In this document: one piece after another, positions 9,199 to 18,069 of the stretch | Layout of the letters: every line of letters begins with the position of its first letter | Numbering within the stretch: position 1 is the first letter of the stretch | Source of the DNA: Clostridia bacterium | GTDB taxonomy: Bacteria > Bacillota > Clostridia > Oscillospirales > Acutalibacteraceae | Direction: 5' to 3' | DNA: 60,767 nucleotides | Assembly: GCA_017559305.1 (NCBI GenBank) | Contig: JAFYSP010000009.1 | Span: 1 to 60,767 of the forward strand | Position numbers and translations under genes: made by a program | Notes under the pieces: generated by a model | Seen by the model: only the letters and a program-made list of their open reading frames with translations | Database searches by the model: none | Told to the model about the DNA's origin: nothing

Positions 9199-10062
9199 TC
9201 AGTGCAGATAAATATCGGGATTTCTTAACTGTTTTGGTGTCATTCCCGTATGTCTTTTGAATGCTTTATTGAAGTTTGCCGTGTTATTAAAGCCAACCTT
9301 TATTGCGACCTCTAAAACCGACAAATCCTTATTATTGCAAAGAATTTTTACCGCTTCTTCAATACGCCGGGCGGTAACGTAATCCCAAAGCGTTATACCG
9401 CAGGTTTTTTTGAAAAGAAGGGAAAAATAGGTGGGGCTATTGCCCGAAATTTTTGAAAGTTCCTCAAGGGTCAAGGGCGCAGAAAGGTTTGCATCAATAT
9501 ACTCCAAAACCTTTACCATACTGTGATTTTTTCTTATGTCCGAATCACCGTCTTGCAGGTATTTATGCTCCCTCGCGAGAGTTACGAGAAGTGAAGAAAC
9601 AAGGCCTTTTACCGCAAAAACATATTCCTCGTTTTTAAGAGAAAGTTCCTCTTTTATATCCTCTAAAATCCCTCGTATTTTCTCTGCTTTTTGCGCCTCG
9701 ATTCTTATTGGGAAATCGGGCGAATGAGCAAAGCAGAAATTAAGGTTTTGAGGGCTGTCATAACTCCTACCCCAAAGGTATCTCGGCTCAAAATGAAGAT
9801 TGAGCATTTCAAGACCTGTCGAGTTTATTTCGGTTATGTAATGGGTTTCGTTGCTCGAAAAGACAAAGACGTCACCCACACCGAAAGGAATGGTGCCGCG
9901 CTTTGTTTCGTATACTCCCCCACCCTTTATTACCGCCATTATCTCAAAGGCGGTGTGGCTATGCCTTTGCAAAGGACGCTTTGCAGGTGGCGGATTAGAT
10001 ATCCACATCTTGAGCATCGGGTATCCCGATGATGAATTTATGCTTCCGACCGAACGTATCAA
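9199..10062 (-). CDS. AraC family transcriptional regulator
   Basis: One-component regulator of 287 residues. The N-terminal half is a cupin-like sensor (HSHTAFEIMAVIKGGGVYE, followed by FGVGDVFVFSSNETH). The C-terminal 95 residues hold two helix-turn-helix motifs ending in the AraC signature VGFNNTANFNKAFKRHTGMTP. The start is TTG with AGGTGA upstream. It is divergent from the enolase-superfamily operon across 134 bases and is its likely regulator, probably responding to a sugar or sugar acid. The ligand is inference from context. Confidence 0.88.
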   Translation of the reverse strand: MIRSVGSINSSSGYPMLKMWISNPPPAKRPLQRHSHTAFEIMAVIKGGGVYETKRGTIPFGVGDVFVFSSNETHYITEINSTGLEMLNLHFEPRYLWGRSYDSPQNLNFCFAHSPDFPIRIEAQKAEKIRGILEDIKEELSLKNEEYVFAVKGLVSSLLVTLAREHKYLQDGDSDIRKNHSMVKVLEYIDANLSAPLTLEELSKISGNSPTYFSLLFKKTCGITLWDYVTARRIEEAVKILCNNKDLSVLEVAIKVGFNNTANFNKAFKRHTGMTPKQLRNPDIYLH

Positions 10063-10126
10063 AAAATCACCTAATCATAATATAGTTTGCAAATTGAATA
10101 ATATAATTGATGAATAAAACACCTAT

Positions 10127-10142
10127 TTGTATTACAATACAA
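10127..10142. promoter_or_regulatory. Palindromic operator candidate between AraC regulator and operon
   Basis: TTGTATTACAATACAA is a 7+7 inverted repeat with a 2-base centre in the shared 134-base divergent region. It could bind the adjacent AraC-type protein or a global regulator. AraC sites are more often direct repeats, so the assignment is tentative. Confidence 0.4.
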
Positions 10143-10196
10143 TTAAAATATAGCGACATTCCAAATAAATGTCAATGAAAAATTTGAGGTGTTTAT

Positions 10197-11534
10197 ATGA
10201 ATTACTGTTCTAACCCTTCCGACCTACGTATAACCGATATGCGATTTGTCGATATAGACGGCGCGCCCAAGCGCTGTACAATACTTCGAATCGACACGAA
10301 TCAGGGCATTTCGGGATTCGGCGAGGTGCGTGATGCATCTTCTAAAACCTATGCCTTGATGCTTAAAAGCCGAATTATAGGCGAAAATCCCTGCAACGTT
10401 GACAAAATCTTCAGAAAGATTAAACAGTTCGGCGGCCCTTCCCGTCAGGGTGGCGGTGTTTCGGGTATTGAAATTGCTCTTTGGGACCTTGCAGGCAAGG
10501 CGTACGGAGTGCCCCTTTATCAGCTTCTCGGCGGTAAATTCCGCGATGAAGTAAGAGTTTACTGCGACACCGACGTTGATGGCAAACACACAGGTCACGA
10601 TATGGGTCTCGCCCTTAAAAAGAGAATGGAAATGGGATTTACATTTCTTAAAATGGACCTTGGAATCGGTCTTTTACTCGACGAGCCGGGCACACTCAAC
10701 GCACCCTTGGGCTTTATTGATGATATGAAGAAATACGCAAGTCATATACTTAACGTTCAGGGCGGTAGCGTAACGGCTGATATGGTGCGTCATCAGAAGA
10801 GTTACTCAATTGTCACAACCGCACATCCGCACACAGGTATTCATCTCACCGAAAAGGGACTTGATTTCCTTGAAAACTACGTAAAAGAGGTGCGTGACGT
10901 TATCGGATACGAAGTACCTCTCGCTATAGACCATTTCGGTCATATTTGTGTTGAGGATTGTATTCGTTTTGCAAAACGTATGGAGCCGTATAACCTTGCT
11001 TGGATTGAGGATATGGTGCCATGGATGTACACCGACCAATACGTAAGGCTGAAAAACTCCACCACCATTCCCGTTTGCACGGGCGAAGACATTTATCTTA
11101 AAGAAGGCTTTGAAACACTTATCAAGGCGGGCGGCGTTTCGGTTATTCACCCCGACATTCTGACCTGCGGCGGCGCTCTTGAACTTAAAAAAATCGCTGA
11201 TATTGCTGATGAAAATGGCGTTGCGGTTGCGGTACATATGGCAGAAAGTCCCGTTGCCTGTCTTGCGGCAGTTCATACCGCTGCGGCTATGCACAACGTT
11301 TTGGCCCTTGAATTCCACTCGGTTGACGTGCCATGGTGGGCAGATATGGTCACAGGAATTAAAAATCCCTTATTCCAAAACGGATTTATCAAGGTTCCCG
11401 AAAAACCCGGTCTCGGTTTTGACGATCTTAACGAGGAAGTACTTAAAGCACATATAAATCCAAACATTCCCGGTTATTTTGAGCCTACAGACGAATGGAA
11501 CAAGGAATTCTCAAACGACAGAATTTGGAGTTAA
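10197..11534 (+). CDS. Mandelate racemase/muconate lactonizing (enolase superfamily) protein
   Basis: Probable acid-sugar dehydratase or racemase of the enolase superfamily, 445 residues. The capping domain is N-terminal. The barrel shows FLKMDLG (K-x-D catalytic strand), LAIDHFG and WIEDMVPW (first metal ligands), CTGEDIY (third metal Glu), then HPDILTCGGALELKKIAD and VAVHMAESP. GGVSGIEIALWDLAGKAYG is the usual helix preceding the barrel. It opens a rightward operon with RraA, SDR and UlaG-like genes, a set that fits sugar-acid or lactone degradation. Exact substrate is unknown. Ribosome site GAGGTG lies upstream of the ATG. Confidence 0.85.
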   Translation: MNYCSNPSDLRITDMRFVDIDGAPKRCTILRIDTNQGISGFGEVRDASSKTYALMLKSRIIGENPCNVDKIFRKIKQFGGPSRQGGGVSGIEIALWDLAGKAYGVPLYQLLGGKFRDEVRVYCDTDVDGKHTGHDMGLALKKRMEMGFTFLKMDLGIGLLLDEPGTLNAPLGFIDDMKKYASHILNVQGGSVTADMVRHQKSYSIVTTAHPHTGIHLTEKGLDFLENYVKEVRDVIGYEVPLAIDHFGHICVEDCIRFAKRMEPYNLAWIEDMVPWMYTDQYVRLKNSTTIPVCTGEDIYLKEGFETLIKAGGVSVIHPDILTCGGALELKKIADIADENGVAVAVHMAESPVACLAAVHTAAAMHNVLALEFHSVDVPWWADMVTGIKNPLFQNGFIKVPEKPGLGFDDLNEEVLKAHINPNIPGYFEPTDEWNKEFSNDRIWS

Positions 11535-11566
11535 TTGAGATTATATTTAATTAGGAGTTGACTTTT

Positions 11567-12481
11567 ATGCATTTTAATGATAGAGATAGTATAATAGCAT
11601 TAACACCTTTGTGGAAAGGCGAACGTTTGCCCGACGGCAGACCCAAGGTCCCCGACAAGTATCTCGACGCGCTTTACGGAATGACTCTTGAAGAGGTCTG
11701 GAAACCGATTTTCGTTCTCGGATATGAGCATCAGTTCGTAGGGGGCGGTCTTGCGCCTCTTAATACCCTGCACGATGACGGCCGAAAATTAGTAGGCAGA
11801 GCCGTGACCTGCTCTTACTGTCCCACACGTCCCGATTTGCACGATATTCAGTTTGCAAGAGGCAAGGAGGACGGACTTACGGGAAACTACAATCAATGGG
11901 TCATCGACCATCTTTATGAACGTGACGTGGTCGTTTGCGATATGTATGATAAAATCTACAAGGGCACCTTCCTCGGCGGCAACCTCACTACTGCTTTGCA
12001 AAAGCACACCAAAACGGGCGGCGCAGTTATATGGGGCGGAATCCGAGACGTTGAGCAGATGAAAAAGGTACCCGACGTTCAGGTTTATTACAGAGGTATC
12101 GACCCGACGCCAATTCGTGAATTCGTTATGAAGGATTGGAACGATATTACCAATTTCGGCGGCGCTGTTTGTCTGCCGGGCGACGTTGTTTTCGGTGCAG
12201 GCGGCGGAGTGCTGTTTATCCCCTCTCATCTTGTTGCCGACGTTGTTGAAGGTGCCGCAAAAACACACGTCAAAGACGATTTCGGTTTTGAAATGATTTG
12301 TCAAGGCAAATTCACGACGGCGCAGATTGACAAAAACACCTGGAGCGAAGAAATGCTCGATATGTTGCTCGAATGGATAAAGACAGACCCCAGAGGCGAA
12401 GAATACCGCGACCTCGATTGGAGTAAGGAATACGACCTTGCCCGAAACGGCGATCCTAACGATACACAGACCGCTCTTTAA
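11567..12481 (+). CDS. RraA family protein (aldolase/decarboxylase-like)
   Basis: A 304-residue RraA-family protein. The fold is recognised from GAVIWGGIRDVEQM and PGDVVFGAGGGVLFIP, matching the GG-xRD and GD-x-x-x-GD-x-x-G patterns of HMG/CHA aldolases and RraA. The family includes 4-hydroxy-4-methyl-2-oxoglutarate aldolases, oxaloacetate decarboxylases and regulators of RNase E. Next to an enolase-superfamily enzyme the aldolase or decarboxylase role is more likely. The ATG at 11567 is preferred over the TTG at 11558 because TAGGAG lies 9 bases before it. A roughly 40-residue C-terminal tail extends past the core. Confidence 0.8.
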   Translation: MHFNDRDSIIALTPLWKGERLPDGRPKVPDKYLDALYGMTLEEVWKPIFVLGYEHQFVGGGLAPLNTLHDDGRKLVGRAVTCSYCPTRPDLHDIQFARGKEDGLTGNYNQWVIDHLYERDVVVCDMYDKIYKGTFLGGNLTTALQKHTKTGGAVIWGGIRDVEQMKKVPDVQVYYRGIDPTPIREFVMKDWNDITNFGGAVCLPGDVVFGAGGGVLFIPSHLVADVVEGAAKTHVKDDFGFEMICQGKFTTAQIDKNTWSEEMLDMLLEWIKTDPRGEEYRDLDWSKEYDLARNGDPNDTQTAL

Positions 12482-12493
12482 GGAGAGATTTTT

Positions 12494-13219
12494 ATGAAAA
12501 AAGCACTTATCACGGGTTCATCAAGAGGAATTGGAAAAGCCCTTGCCTTTGCACTTGCAAAAAGTGGTTTTGAGGTGATAGTCCACGCAGCGACCAACCT
12601 TCAAAAGGCAGAGGGCGTTGCAAATCAAATAAATGGCTTTGGCGGCAAGGCGAGAGCCGTAGCCTGTGACCTTTGTGATAAAGAACAGGTAAAAAAGTTT
12701 ATTGCCGATACGGGTGATATTGACGTTTTGGTGCTTAACGCATCAATGCAAATCAAAAAGCCGTGGCAAGAAATTACCTCTGATGATTTTTCCAAGCAGG
12801 TTGCCTGTAATTTCGAGGCATCACTCAAACTCATTCAGGCAAAGGTGGATTATATGAAGAAAAACGGTTGGGGCAGAATTATAACCATCGGCTCTGTACA
12901 GGAGGAAAAACCCCACCCCGATATGCTTGTATATTCGGCAACCAAGGCGGCGCAGACCAATATGGTCAAATCCCTTGCGCTTCAACTTGCCAAGGACGGA
13001 ATAACGGTAAACAACGTTGCTCCCGGAGTTATTTATACCGACAGAAACAAGGAAGCACTTGCAGACCCCGTTTATGCAAAAAAGGTTATGGATTTGATAC
13101 CGGTCGGCTTTTACGGAGAACCCGAAGACTGTGCAGGTATTGTAAAACTTCTTTGCTCGGATGAGGGCAGATACATCACGGGACAAAGCATATACGTTGA
13201 CGGAGGAAAAAGTTTATGA
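12494..13219 (+). CDS. SDR family oxidoreductase
   Basis: Short-chain dehydrogenase/reductase, 241 residues. The NAD(P) motif TGSSRGIGKA is N-terminal. LVLNAS takes the place of NNAG, and the catalytic Ser/Tyr/Lys set appears in IGSVQ and YSATKAA. APGVIYT and GQSIYVDGG close the fold. It resembles FabG-type reductases, but its place in a catabolic operon points to oxidation or reduction of a sugar-acid intermediate. AAGGAG precedes the ATG, and the stop overlaps the next start (ATGA). Confidence 0.88.
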   Translation: MKKALITGSSRGIGKALAFALAKSGFEVIVHAATNLQKAEGVANQINGFGGKARAVACDLCDKEQVKKFIADTGDIDVLVLNASMQIKKPWQEITSDDFSKQVACNFEASLKLIQAKVDYMKKNGWGRIITIGSVQEEKPHPDMLVYSATKAAQTNMVKSLALQLAKDGITVNNVAPGVIYTDRNKEALADPVYAKKVMDLIPVGFYGEPEDCAGIVKLLCSDEGRYITGQSIYVDGGKSL

Positions 13220-13896
13220 TAATTCGTTGGATTGGTCAGGGCGGATACGTTATAAAAAGCGGTGAAACCGAAATAATGGTTGATCCTTATCTTTCTGATA
13301 TTGTTGGTACGCTTCACGGAATGCACCGTCTTTACCCTGCACCGTTTCTTCCGGAAAGTGTCAGCGCCAATGCGGTAATCTGCACTCACGATCATCTTGA
13401 CCATCTCGACCCCGAAGCAGTATCAAAGATGTCAGACGAGCAGTTTTTTATCACGACAAACGAGGGAATAAAGCATTTAGAAGAGCTTGGAAAGAAAAAC
13501 TATAAAGCCGTAAACACAGGCGATAAAATAAAGGTTGGAAATTTTGAAATCAGGGTGGTTTATGCAAAACATTCCTGCGAGGCATTCGGTCTTATAATCG
13601 AAGCAGAGGGAGAGTGCATCTACATAAGCGGCGACACCCTTTTCGATGAAAAACTTTTTGAAGTCAGGAATTTTCGTCCCGACGTTATGTTTATCTGCAT
13701 CAACGGTCGGCTCGGCAATATGAATGTTGACGAAGCGGTAACGGTTGCAAAGCAGATAGGGGCAAAAAAAGCAGTGCCGAATCACTATGATATGTTTGCT
13801 TCCAACTCCGAAGACCCCGAAAAGTTCACTGACGAACTGAATAACGGTTTTATAATGGAGAGAAACAAGGATTACCCGATAAACGAAATAATATAA
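13216..13896 (+). CDS. MBL-fold metallo-hydrolase, UlaG-like
   Basis: Metallo-beta-lactamase fold enzyme of 226 residues. The metal motif THDHLDHLD is present, with further ligands in YAKHSCEAFG, ISGDTLFDE and VPNHYDMF. It resembles the COG2220 group that contains L-ascorbate-6-phosphate lactonase UlaG, so lactone hydrolysis is a reasonable role in this operon. Cytosolic, no signal peptide. The start codon overlaps the SDR stop (ATGA), which indicates translational coupling. RNA-processing or other COG2220 roles are the alternative. Confidence 0.8.
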   Translation: MIIRWIGQGGYVIKSGETEIMVDPYLSDIVGTLHGMHRLYPAPFLPESVSANAVICTHDHLDHLDPEAVSKMSDEQFFITTNEGIKHLEELGKKNYKAVNTGDKIKVGNFEIRVVYAKHSCEAFGLIIEAEGECIYISGDTLFDEKLFEVRNFRPDVMFICINGRLGNMNVDEAVTVAKQIGAKKAVPNHYDMFASNSEDPEKFTDELNNGFIMERNKDYPINEII

Positions 13897-13901
13897 AATC
13901 T

Positions 13902-13929
13902 AAAAGTCCGCAGTTTTGCGGACTTTTTT
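13902..13929 (+). terminator. Terminator between the MBL gene and the nitroreductase
   Basis: Stem AAAGTCCGC / GCGGACTTT with a T run. It is followed immediately by TTGACA (13932-13937), so the nitroreductase and phosphatase may form a separate or partly separate transcript. Confidence 0.75.
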
Positions 13930-13981
13930 GTTGACATTTACGCCACCTTATGTAAAACTGAAATATATCGGAGGTAATATT

Positions 13982-14551
13982 ATGGACCTTAAAAAACTTT
14001 ATGAAGAATGCAGAACCTTCCGCCGTTTCAAGCAAGATGAAATAAGCAAAGCGGATATTACAGAGGCTCTCGATATGGCGAGAATATCAAGTTGCGGTAT
14101 GAACGCTCAAAAACTTCGCTATATTGCAGTGCTCAACAAGGATACGGTTGCCAAGATGCAACCTCTTGTCAAATGGGCGGGATTTTTGCCAAAAGAACTC
14201 GGCACACCAAAAGAAAACGAGTGCCCCACCGCTTATATTGCGGTATTGAAATCCAAGGATGCAGGAGCATTTATTGATGTTGACCTCGGCATTGCCACCA
14301 ATACGATAGTGACTATGCTTTATTCAAAAGGCATCGGCAGTTGTATTTTGGGCTCTGTAAACGTAGCCGAGGCAGAAAAACTTTTGGAAGTCCCCGAAGA
14401 TTTATCCTTGCGACTTGTAATAGGTATCGGCTACCCCGACCACAAGAGCAGCATCACAGAGGTCACAGATGATCTTAAATACCGAATGGACGAAAACAGA
14501 GATTACGTTGTGCCGAAACTCGATTTTGACAAGGTTGTAAAAATCATTTAA
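13982..14551 (+). CDS. Nitroreductase family protein
   Basis: FMN-dependent oxidoreductase of 189 residues. RTFRRFKQDEI at the N-terminus is the phosphate-binding R-x-x-R-x-F signature of nitroreductases. SSCGMNAQKLRYIAV and GIGSCILGSVNV supply the rest of the flavin site. The ATG at 13982 has GGAGGTAAT just upstream; an in-frame start at 13916 would run through the preceding terminator. The substrate is unknown. It lies between the sugar-acid genes and the phosphatase, with tight spacing to the latter. Confidence 0.85.
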   Translation: MDLKKLYEECRTFRRFKQDEISKADITEALDMARISSCGMNAQKLRYIAVLNKDTVAKMQPLVKWAGFLPKELGTPKENECPTAYIAVLKSKDAGAFIDVDLGIATNTIVTMLYSKGIGSCILGSVNVAEAEKLLEVPEDLSLRLVIGIGYPDHKSSITEVTDDLKYRMDENRDYVVPKLDFDKVVKII

Positions 14552-14562
14552 GGAGTAAAATA

Positions 14563-15891
14563 ATGAAAAAGATATTATCGGTTTTATTGGTCCTTGCGAT
14601 TGTCTTCAGTTTGGCAGGTTGCGGCAACAACGGTGCCGAGCAGACGCCATCGCAAAACGACACAACGGTTTATTTGAACGGCACTGCGCTTAGTGATTAC
14701 ACCATTGTTATAGCAAAGGATGCAGACACTTTGTCATCAGATGCCGCATCAATACTTAAAGAGTACGTATTGAGAAAATATGAAATTGAACTCACCATAC
14801 GTCTTGGCTCCGCCCAAGCCGATAAAAAGGAAATAATCATAGGCGACGTTGACGATTACACAATTATAACCGATCTTCCTGAAGGGCACTATCTTCTGAC
14901 CGCATCAGATGATGACGTATACGCTCTCGGTGACAGTTATCTTGTCGGTGGCGGTGTCGGAGATATGATTGCAAATTACATAAGCGTAGGCAATTCTGAA
15001 CTTAAAGTTCCGCAAGACAAAAAGGCAACCGAATTCAAGTTCCAAAAGGCAGACAGTGCAATTTTGATGATTGGTGACGGAATGGGTGAAAATCACATAA
15101 AAGCCGCCTATCAGGAAAAGACTATAGATAAATTTTTAGCCGAAGATTTTCCAAACATCTGCCATGTAAACACAAACAATGCCAATTTCAAAACCACCGA
15201 CAGCGCCGCATCAGGTACTGCAATGGCAACAGGTGTTAAAACGACAAACGGATTTTTGGGACTCTCACCTTCCGAAAAACGACTCACAAATTTAAGTGAC
15301 GTTGCTTATAAAAACGGTTCAAAGGTTTCCATCGTTACTACCGACAGTCTGTACGGCGCTACCCCATCTGCTTTCGTTGCTCACGTAAATGACAGAAGCA
15401 ACACCGACGTTATAAAAATGCATTTTGAAAATGCTCTCTCAAAGGGTTGGATTCAATATGCAAAGGGCAGTCTTAAGGATGAGGATTTCCTTTCGACCGC
15501 AGCCGAATACCTTTGGAACATTTCCGAAAACGGACAGACCTTCTTTACAATGATGGAAGAAGCTTACACCGACAAAGGCAGCCATTCAAACGATATGGCA
15601 GTTGTAACTCATGCAGTATCGAGATTAAATCGACTCGTTTCCTACTGCACAGAGTATACGGTAATCTTCCCTCGAATCGCACTTATAATCACAGCCGACC
15701 ACGAAACAGGCGGAATAAAGCCTGTTGATAACAAATACAAATTCCACACAACCAATCACACCGAAACACCCGTAAAGCTCTTTGCTATGGGTGAAGGCAC
15801 CGAAAGACTTACAAGCTCCGAAAAAATCCAAAACACCGATATTGCTCATTTTATAGCCGCAATACTTGGCGAGACAAAATTAAACAAATAA
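14563..15891 (+). CDS. Alkaline phosphatase lipoprotein
   Basis: Extracytoplasmic phosphomonoesterase anchored by lipid. The first 20 residues form a lipoprotein signal ending in LAGC. Residues about 40-160 form an extra N-terminal domain resembling the small domains that precede some carbohydrate-active enzymes. The phosphatase core then shows MIGDGMGENH (metal), TTDSAASGTAMATGVKT (Ser nucleophile), GSHSND and TADHETGG (metal ligands). Total 442 residues. I do not see the DVxLGGG segment that most alkaline phosphatases have between the nucleophile and the H-x-N-D motif, so the core is shortened. It ends the rightward operon. Confidence 0.85.
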   Translation: MKKILSVLLVLAIVFSLAGCGNNGAEQTPSQNDTTVYLNGTALSDYTIVIAKDADTLSSDAASILKEYVLRKYEIELTIRLGSAQADKKEIIIGDVDDYTIITDLPEGHYLLTASDDDVYALGDSYLVGGGVGDMIANYISVGNSELKVPQDKKATEFKFQKADSAILMIGDGMGENHIKAAYQEKTIDKFLAEDFPNICHVNTNNANFKTTDSAASGTAMATGVKTTNGFLGLSPSEKRLTNLSDVAYKNGSKVSIVTTDSLYGATPSAFVAHVNDRSNTDVIKMHFENALSKGWIQYAKGSLKDEDFLSTAAEYLWNISENGQTFFTMMEEAYTDKGSHSNDMAVVTHAVSRLNRLVSYCTEYTVIFPRIALIITADHETGGIKPVDNKYKFHTTNHTETPVKLFAMGEGTERLTSSEKIQNTDIAHFIAAILGETKLNK

Positions 15892-15906
15892 GTGCATTGA
15901 ATGATT

Positions 15907-15934
15907 AAAAGCACCTCGAAAGAGGTGCTTTTTT
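15907..15934 (+). terminator. Terminator after the alkaline phosphatase
   Basis: Stem AAAAGCACCTC / GAGGTGCTTTT with loop GAAA and a T run. It lies between convergent genes and may serve both. Confidence 0.85.
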
Positions 15935-15940
15935 GATTAT

Positions 15941-18055
15941 TTATTCAAGTATTAAAAGCGCTACCGACAAAGGCGGAAGTGTGATTTCGCCGCTGAAACT
16001 CTCGATTTTCTGCTCACAAAAATCGGTAAACGGACCTATTCCCTCGCCTACCAAAATTTTGCCTTCTTTTATCTTTTTATCGGTTTTAAGTGAGAAGGTT
16101 TTATCGCTGTCATAGTAGTCGTTTATAAAGGTTGCAACTATTTTATTTTCGGTTTTGGTTACGGTGACTTTTTCAGATGCGTGAATAAGTTTTCCGCCGC
16201 CATGCCTTGCAAAAGCAGAGAACACTTTGCCCATCGGGGTTAGTTTAGCATAGTCTTTACCCACCTCTATACACCCTTCGGCAACGGGTTGGAAAACTGC
16301 GCTTGCAACCAATTTTGAAGGTGCCTGCTCGGCTATAAACATACTGAACATTTTAGCGGCAAAAATGCCTGTATAAACGTCACTCGGTCTATACCAATTA
16401 TACCAACAGTTCCATTCATCAAACGAAATTGAAATATCATCATTTAACAAGCTTCTGAGTGTTTTGATTTTGGAACGATTCTCTTCTACACCCGAAAGCG
16501 CTTTTTTGTACTCTTCCTTGATGTTTTCGTAGGTGTAGTCGGGATAATTTGTATAGTTATGTATTGCGGTCCAATCAGCGAGTCCTGACAGTTTATTATT
16601 CGCACACTTTGCCCATTTTTCGTCAGGATGAAAACCCGAACTGCAAAGAATTATATTTTTATCTTTTTTAAGAAGCGCCTCGGCATTGGCTTTGGCTATA
16701 AAATAGTATCCCTCGGGGGTGTTATCCCCTTCCATATGACCATATCCCGCCTCATTGCCAAGCGACCAATACTTGACGTTATACGGTTCACTATATCCTC
16801 GGTCTATTCGCAGTTTGCCGAATTTAGTTGTTGCATCACCATTGCAATATTCTACCCATGCGGCGTTTTCCTCAGGGGTGTTCCAAGTGAGATTTAAGGT
16901 GAGTGACGGCTCGGCACCGATTTCCCGACAAAGAGCCGCAAACTCATCAATACCTATTTCACCAAAATCATATCCAAGAGTGTGCGGTTGCGTAAGATAG
17001 GCAATATGGCTTTCGCTCGGCGCTCTCATATCGACCTCTAAAAGTCCGTCGAACCAATTATATTCCCCCGCAAAATTACCACCCGGCCAACGAAGAAATT
17101 TTATATTCATATTTTTGAGTTCTTTTATAACGTCGGAGCGCATACCGTGAAAATTGTCGCTCGGAAGCAATGCCATTACGCCCACAACGATTCGGGTATT
17201 TTCCTTGAACTCTACCCTTAGTTCTGCATCGGCATCACTTTCTGTCGGCGTGAGATTTATGATATATTTTTGCCAATCACGAGTGTCAGCAAAAATGCTT
17301 TGCTCTGCATATATTTTTTTGCCGCCTCGTGAGGTGAGTTTTACCAAAAGGTTTACAGCCGAATCGGTATGAAGGACAATGCGGAACTCATATTCTTTGT
17401 CTTTTTGGATAAAAATTTCATCCTGACCGAATCCTGCAAGATCGTGAAAATTAGTTATCTGCCAACTGTTGCACTCGTATCTTCTCGGCATTCTGTAACC
17501 GAGATCCGCATGTCTTGTAAAACTGCCTACCGACTCAATTTCGTGACCGTTTTTGCCCTCGACAACCGCATTGCCCACCATTGAGTAGCACTTGTCTCCA
17601 TAGCAAAACCATTCTAAAGGGCAACCCATGGAGTTGGGCATTCCGACGAACTTTCTGTTGCGAAGAAGTTCTGCCGAAAGTCCGCCCGAAACGGCAGAGC
17701 GTGTATGCTCCAGATTTCCGCCGAAAATAAGGGGCGTTACCACACAATTCGAATCGGAAAATTCAATTCCGAAATCTTCTGCACGTGCGGATTTTTCATC
17801 TATTTTTATTGGTGTATCGGTTTTCTTGAAACTTGACAAAAGGGCAATATCACTGCCGTTTATCAGGTTTTCGGCCTTGCAGTGTAATATACCTGCAAGA
17901 GCGTGAATTGTATCAACGTCAGGAAAACAAAGCCCTCTTTCCCATTTAGAAACCGCTTTTCCCGTAAAACCTAACTTCTCGCCGAGTTCGTCCTGTGTAA
18001 GACCGATTTCACGGCGCTTTTTAGCAATATATTCTCCTACTTGTTGTTCTCTCAT
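15941..18055 (-). CDS. XRE-type DNA-binding domain fused to GH51 alpha-L-arabinofuranosidase
   Basis: A single 704-residue frame. Residues 1-68 are an XRE helix-turn-helix (LTQDELGEKLGFTGKAVSKW at 19-38). From about 90 to the end it is a GH51 arabinofuranosidase: RWPGGNFAGEYNW (322-334), the acid/base Glu435 in SLGNEAGYG, the nucleophile Glu547 in SFDEWN, and a C-terminal beta domain. A carbohydrate-binding-like insert occupies about 195-300. Both catalytic Glu are kept. There is no signal peptide, so it is cytosolic. AAAGGAG precedes the ATG. It follows the metallophosphoesterase gene by 14 bases. It may be a regulator that senses arabinofuranosides through an enzyme domain, or an enzyme that autoregulates. 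I know of no characterised member with this layout. Confidence 0.85.
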   Translation of the reverse strand: MREQQVGEYIAKKRREIGLTQDELGEKLGFTGKAVSKWERGLCFPDVDTIHALAGILHCKAENLINGSDIALLSSFKKTDTPIKIDEKSARAEDFGIEFSDSNCVVTPLIFGGNLEHTRSAVSGGLSAELLRNRKFVGMPNSMGCPLEWFCYGDKCYSMVGNAVVEGKNGHEIESVGSFTRHADLGYRMPRRYECNSWQITNFHDLAGFGQDEIFIQKDKEYEFRIVLHTDSAVNLLVKLTSRGGKKIYAEQSIFADTRDWQKYIINLTPTESDADAELRVEFKENTRIVVGVMALLPSDNFHGMRSDVIKELKNMNIKFLRWPGGNFAGEYNWFDGLLEVDMRAPSESHIAYLTQPHTLGYDFGEIGIDEFAALCREIGAEPSLTLNLTWNTPEENAAWVEYCNGDATTKFGKLRIDRGYSEPYNVKYWSLGNEAGYGHMEGDNTPEGYYFIAKANAEALLKKDKNIILCSSGFHPDEKWAKCANNKLSGLADWTAIHNYTNYPDYTYENIKEEYKKALSGVEENRSKIKTLRSLLNDDISISFDEWNCWYNWYRPSDVYTGIFAAKMFSMFIAEQAPSKLVASAVFQPVAEGCIEVGKDYAKLTPMGKVFSAFARHGGGKLIHASEKVTVTKTENKIVATFINDYYDSDKTFSLKTDKKIKEGKILVGEGIGPFTDFCEQKIESFSGEITLPPLSVALLILE

Positions 18056-18069
18056 AGGAAAAACTCCTT

